Shown piece by piece: positions 4,018-7,393 of a stretch of 7,393 nucleotides of DNA. Below the pieces are notes generated by a model. The model had not been told where the DNA came from. It searched no databases and saw only the letters and a program-made list of their open reading frames with translations. The stretch is from Desulfobacterales bacterium CG23_combo_of_CG06-09_8_20_14_all_51_8 (GTDB lineage: Bacteria; Desulfobacterota; Desulfobacteria; Desulfobacterales; Desulfosalsimonadaceae): positions 1 to 7,393 of the forward strand of contig PCSG01000102.1 of assembly GCA_002772195.1 (NCBI GenBank). Reading direction: 5' to 3'. How positions within the stretch are numbered: position 1 is the stretch's first letter; every line of letters starts with the position of its first letter. Made by a program: the position numbers and the translations under genes.

Positions 4018-7000
4018 ATGACAGCAAACCCTCCGAATTATAAACGTTTAAGAAAAAATTTCGGTCACATAAAGTCCATCGTTGAAATTCCGGATTTAAT
4101 CGGGATGCAGCGGGATTCCTATAACCGTTTTCTTCAGATGGATGTCCTGCCGGAAAACCGGAAAGATTCCGGTCTGCAATCGGTTTTCAATTCCGTTTTT
4201 CCGATCAAGGATTTCACCGGCACTGCTTCTTTTGAGTTTGTATCCTATCATTTCGGCGAGAGCAAACATTCGGTCGGCGAGTGCATCAACCGCGGGATGA
4301 CCTACGATATTTCCGTCCGCATTCGTGTCCGACTGGTCGTCTATGATGTGGATAAAGGGACCGGCGCTTCTAACATCCGTGACATCAAGGAGCAGGAGAT
4401 CTATTTCGGCACCATTCCGCTGATGACGGATAAGGGGACGTTCATTATCAACGGGACCGAACGGGCCGTGGTCAGCCAGCTTCACCGGTCGTCCGGTGTT
4501 TTTTTCGATCACGATAAAGGCAAAACCCATTCCAGCGGGAAAATTATTTATACGGCGCGTATTATTCCTGTCCGGGGTTCCTGGATTGATATGGAAATCG
4601 ATCCCAAGGATATTGTCAATATCCGGATCGACCGGCGGCGTAAATTCCCGATCACGCTCTTGTTCAAGGCCATCGGGTACAGTGGTGACGATATTCTGTC
4701 ATATTTTTACGCCAAGGAAAAAATTCTCATCAAGAAAAAGCAGTTTTTCAGGGAACTCAACGCCGATTTTTTAAAAGGCCAGCGTCCGGGAAAGGATATT
4801 GTCCATCCGGAAACCGGAAAAGTGCTGGTCAAAAAAGGCCGCACATTTACCAAGCGGGCCATCAAGGATCTTGAGGATGCGGGACTTCATTATATCCCGC
4901 TGACCAAGGACGAGCTTTACGGCCGTGTGTTTGCCAGTGATGCGGTAAATCCCAAAACATCAGAAGTAATCGCCAAATCCAATATCAGTATTGACGAGGA
5001 CCTGCTCAAGGAAATGACGGCGGCCGGGATTAATGATTTTGAGGTTCTGGTCATGGAAGGACCTTATGCGAGCAATGCCATCCAGAAAACCTTGCTGGTG
5101 GACAAGGTCACGACAAAAGAAGATGCCCTGATCGATATTTACCGGAGGCTTCGGCCCGGAAATCCGGCGACACCGGAAGTCGCCCAGGAATTTGTGGACC
5201 ATCTTTTTTTCAGAAGCGCTTATTATGATCTGTCCGGGGTTGGTCGTCTGAAAATGAATCACCGGCTGAAGATCAATACCCCCATTGATGTGCGGACCCT
5301 GCGAAAAGAAGATATCCTGCTCACCGCCAAAACCCTGGTCGAGCTTAGGGATACCCAGGGACCCGTGGATGATATCGACCATCTGGGCAATAGAAGGGTC
5401 CGAGCCGTGGGAGAACTTCTGGAGAATCAGTACCGCATCGGTCTGGTAAGGATGGAGCGGGCCATTAAAGAAAGGATGAGCATGCAGGAAGTGGATGCGC
5501 TCATGCCCAATGATCTGGTGAACCCGAAGCCGGTGTCCGCCGTGGTCAAGGAATTCTTCGGCACCAGCCAGCTGTCCCAGTTCCTGGATCAGACCAACCC
5601 TCTGTCGGAAACCACCCATAAGCGGCGCCTGAGCGCCCTCGGCCCCGGGGGGCTTACCCGGGACCGGGCCGGGTTCGAGGTCAGAGACGTTCACCCGTCC
5701 CATTACGGACGCATCTGTCCTATTGAAACCCCTGAAGGGCCGAATATCGGCTTGATCGTGTCTTTGTGCACCTATGCCCGGGTCAACGAGTTCGGATTCA
5801 TTGAAACCCCCTACCGGATAGTGGAAAACGCGACCGTCACTGAAAAAATAAAAATGCTCAGCGCGTTTGAAGAACAGGACCATCCCATTGCCCAGGCCAA
5901 TGCGCCGGTCAATAAAAAAAATGAATATGTCAATCCCACGGTCATGTCCCGGGTGGCCGGCGAATTTATGCGCATCAACCGGGAAGACATCGAACTCATG
6001 GATATTTCTCCCAATCAGCTGGTAAGTGCGTCGGCTGCGCTGATCCCGTTTCTTGAAAATGATGACGCCAACCGCGCGCTGATGGGCTCGAACATGATGC
6101 GCCAGGCGGTCCCGCTCTTGGACAGCCGGTCGCCTCTGGTCGGAACGGGGGTTGAAGGGGTTGTGGCAAGAGATTCGGGGGTGACGATTGTTGCCCGGAG
6201 GGACGGCGTCATCGTGGATGTGGACGCCTCCCGTATTGTTCTGCAGCATGAACCTTCCGATAATCCATCGGAAAAGGATGTCACGATTTATAATTTGTCC
6301 AAATTTGTCCGTTCCAATCAGAACACCTGCTTCAACCATCGTCCCATCGTCAAAAAAGGGGACCGGGTCAAGGCCGGCGAGGTGATCGCCGATGGTCCCG
6401 CCACCGAAAAGGGCGAGCTGGCCCTGGGGAAAAATGTCACCGTGGCCTTTATGCCCTGGGGAGGATACAATTTTGAGGACTCCATTTTAATCAGTGAGCG
6501 GCTGGTCAAGGACAATGTGTTTACGTCGGTTCATATTGAAGAATTTGAAGTTCTTGCCCGGGACACCAAACTCGGGAAAGAGGAAATTACCCGGGATATC
6601 CCCAATGTGGGGGAAGAGGCTTTAAAAGACCTGGATGATTGCGGTATTATCCGTCTGGGCGCGGAGGTCGATCCCGGGGACATTCTGGTGGGCAAAGTCA
6701 CGCCCAAAGGGGAGACCCAGCTGTCGCCGGAAGAAAAACTGCTGCGCGCCATTTTCGGGGAAAAAGCCGGAGAGGTCAAGGATACGTCCCTGCGGGTCCC
6801 GCCGGGAGTCCACGGGATTGTGATTGACGCCAAGGTCTTTTCGCGGCGCGGTGTGGAAAAAGATGAGCGGTCCCGGGCCATTGAAAATGATGAAATCGTC
6901 CTTCTGGAGAAGGACCGGGATGACGAACTGGCGATTATCCGGGAAATGGCTTGGAACCAGGTGGCTTCGATCCTTATCGGACAGCAGTGCGTGGCTGATC

Positions 7001-7393
7001 TGGTGGACGGGAAGAAGGTGCTGATCCCCAAAAACACCAAAATCGATCAGAAGCGTCTGGAAAAAATAATATTTTCAAAGCTTGAAAACATTGAATTAAA
7101 AAACGAAAAAGCCAATGAAGATCTCCATGAACTCCTGTCTCTGTTCAAGGAAAAGTCAGATCTGACGCGTCAGTCTTTTGAAAACCAGGTCAGCGGCTAT
7201 GAACGCGGCGATGACCTGCCGCCGGGCGTCATTAAAATGATCAAGATTTATGTGGCCATGAAACGCACCCTGTCTGTCGGTGACAAAATGGCCGGCCGTC
7301 ATGGGAACAAGGGCGTCGTTTCCCGGATTCTTCCGGAAGAAGACCTTCCCTATTTTCTGGACGGGCGTTCGGTGGACATGGTGCTCAACCCTC
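4018..7393 (+). CDS. rpoB: DNA-directed RNA polymerase beta subunit, N-terminal 1125 codons (3' end outside window)
   Basis: This is the catalytic beta subunit of RNA polymerase. The frame is open from ATG 4018 (GGAG at 4009-4012) to the window edge with no stop or frameshift, lacking roughly the last 240 residues including the clamp-anchor C-terminus. Landmarks: GTFIINGTERAVVSQLHRSSGVFF near 141-164; a SI1/beta-i4 insertion at roughly 225-350; the rifampicin pocket around 517-580 with D524, S530, H534 and S539 matching E. coli D516, S522, H526 and S531, then LGPGGLTRDRAGFEVRDVHP and PIETPEGPNIGLI; PWGGYNFEDSILIS with E820 and D821; TPKGETQLSPEEKLLRAIFGEKA; a charged, coiled-coil-rich SI2/beta-i9 insertion at about 950-1062; and GDKMAGRHGNKGV with the active-site lysines K1090 and K1098 (E. 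coli K1065 and K1073). rpoC would be expected next. Expression probably depends on read-through of the upstream attenuator. Confidence 0.99.
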   Translation, partial: MTANPPNYKRLRKNFGHIKSIVEIPDLIGMQRDSYNRFLQMDVLPENRKDSGLQSVFNSVFPIKDFTGTASFEFVSYHFGESKHSVGECINRGMTYDISVRIRVRLVVYDVDKGTGASNIRDIKEQEIYFGTIPLMTDKGTFIINGTERAVVSQLHRSSGVFFDHDKGKTHSSGKIIYTARIIPVRGSWIDMEIDPKDIVNIRIDRRRKFPITLLFKAIGYSGDDILSYFYAKEKILIKKKQFFRELNADFLKGQRPGKDIVHPETGKVLVKKGRTFTKRAIKDLEDAGLHYIPLTKDELYGRVFASDAVNPKTSEVIAKSNISIDEDLLKEMTAAGINDFEVLVMEGPYASNAIQKTLLVDKVTTKEDALIDIYRRLRPGNPATPEVAQEFVDHLFFRSAYYDLSGVGRLKMNHRLKINTPIDVRTLRKEDILLTAKTLVELRDTQGPVDDIDHLGNRRVRAVGELLENQYRIGLVRMERAIKERMSMQEVDALMPNDLVNPKPVSAVVKEFFGTSQLSQFLDQTNPLSETTHKRRLSALGPGGLTRDRAGFEVRDVHPSHYGRICPIETPEGPNIGLIVSLCTYARVNEFGFIETPYRIVENATVTEKIKMLSAFEEQDHPIAQANAPVNKKNEYVNPTVMSRVAGEFMRINREDIELMDISPNQLVSASAALIPFLENDDANRALMGSNMMRQAVPLLDSRSPLVGTGVEGVVARDSGVTIVARRDGVIVDVDASRIVLQHEPSDNPSEKDVTIYNLSKFVRSNQNTCFNHRPIVKKGDRVKAGEVIADGPATEKGELALGKNVTVAFMPWGGYNFEDSILISERLVKDNVFTSVHIEEFEVLARDTKLGKEEITRDIPNVGEEALKDLDDCGIIRLGAEVDPGDILVGKVTPKGETQLSPEEKLLRAIFGEKAGEVKDTSLRVPPGVHGIVIDAKVFSRRGVEKDERSRAIENDEIVLLEKDRDDELAIIREMAWNQVASILIGQQCVADLVDGKKVLIPKNTKIDQKRLEKIIFSKLENIELKNEKANEDLHELLSLFKEKSDLTRQSFENQVSGYERGDDLPPGVIKMIKIYVAMKRTLSVGDKMAGRHGNKGVVSRILPEEDLPYFLDGRSVDMVLNP

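Noticed and set aside
4960..6339. A 459-codon open frame on the minus strand opposite rpoB
   Set aside because: It lies wholly antisense to unmistakable beta-subunit coding sequence. Its product is rich in His, Arg, Gly and Phe with no recognisable domain, and no ribosome binding site or promoter supports it. It is a by-product of codon usage on the other strand.
6635..7024. Several 60-66-codon plus-strand frames inside rpoB
   Set aside because: They are out-of-frame readings of conserved rpoB sequence (TPKGETQLSPEEKLLRAIFGEKA region) with no independent start signals.
1..7393. Mobile element, CRISPR, phage or novel defence system
   Set aside because: Every coding region belongs to a conserved housekeeping family in a conserved order. 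I saw no direct-repeat arrays, transposase-like sequence, att-like duplications or composition break.

Overview
This window is a core housekeeping locus, not an accessory island. It lies entirely on the + strand and reads: 3' end of tuf (EF-Tu), rpmG (L33), tRNA-Trp(CCA), secE, nusG, rplK (L11), rplA (L1), rplJ (L10), rplL (L7/L12), then the first 1125 codons of rpoB (RNA polymerase beta), which runs off the right edge. The gene order is a classic bacterial tuf-rpmG-trnW-secE-nusG-rplKAJL-rpoB block. Protein sequences, moderate GC, a beta subunit carrying both lineage-specific insertions (SI1/beta-i4 and SI2/beta-i9), and a one-helix SecE with a long hydrophilic N-terminus suggest a Gram-negative bacterium. 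My best guess is the former Deltaproteobacteria (Desulfobacterota, perhaps Desulfobacterales). The lineage is inference from sequence feel and was not searched.

Layout. 1-93 is the EF-Tu C-terminus. 116-265 is rpmG, with a short SD and a GTG start. 266-329 is a spacer with one imperfect hairpin. 330-405 is tRNA-Trp with encoded CCA. 406-491 is a spacer with two overlapping, mutually exclusive stems before the secE ribosome binding site. 492-914 is secE and 939-1469 is nusG. 1470-1575 is a structured leader before rplK and a candidate L1 operator by position. 1576-1998 is rplK and 2025-2729 is rplA. 2730-2907 is a 178-nt leader with the hallmarks of the ribosomal protein L10 leader RNA, followed by a U-tract and a helix that would hide the rplJ Shine-Dalgarno sequence. 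2908-3432 is rplJ (TTG start). 3433-3517 is a spacer with a small hairpin and an AT-rich tract. 3518-3901 is rplL. 3902-4017 holds an AT-rich hairpin and a strong terminator-like hairpin (probable partial attenuator). 4018-7393 is rpoB, cut at the right edge. No stretch above 300 bases lacks a gene.

How it works together. EF-Tu, L33, L11, L1, L10 and L7/L12 are translation components. L11, L10 and L7/L12 form the ribosomal stalk and its base, where EF-Tu and other GTPases are activated. SecE is a core subunit of the SecYEG translocon, NusG is the general elongation factor that couples RNA polymerase to the ribosome, and beta is the catalytic polymerase subunit. The intergenic RNA structures are the most informative non-coding content. 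They fit the known logic of this locus: L1 and L10 feedback on their own mRNAs and reduced read-through from the stalk genes into rpoB. I found no mobile element, CRISPR array, phage gene or novel defence-type system. The points worth a second look are regulatory RNA structure and the SecE extension.
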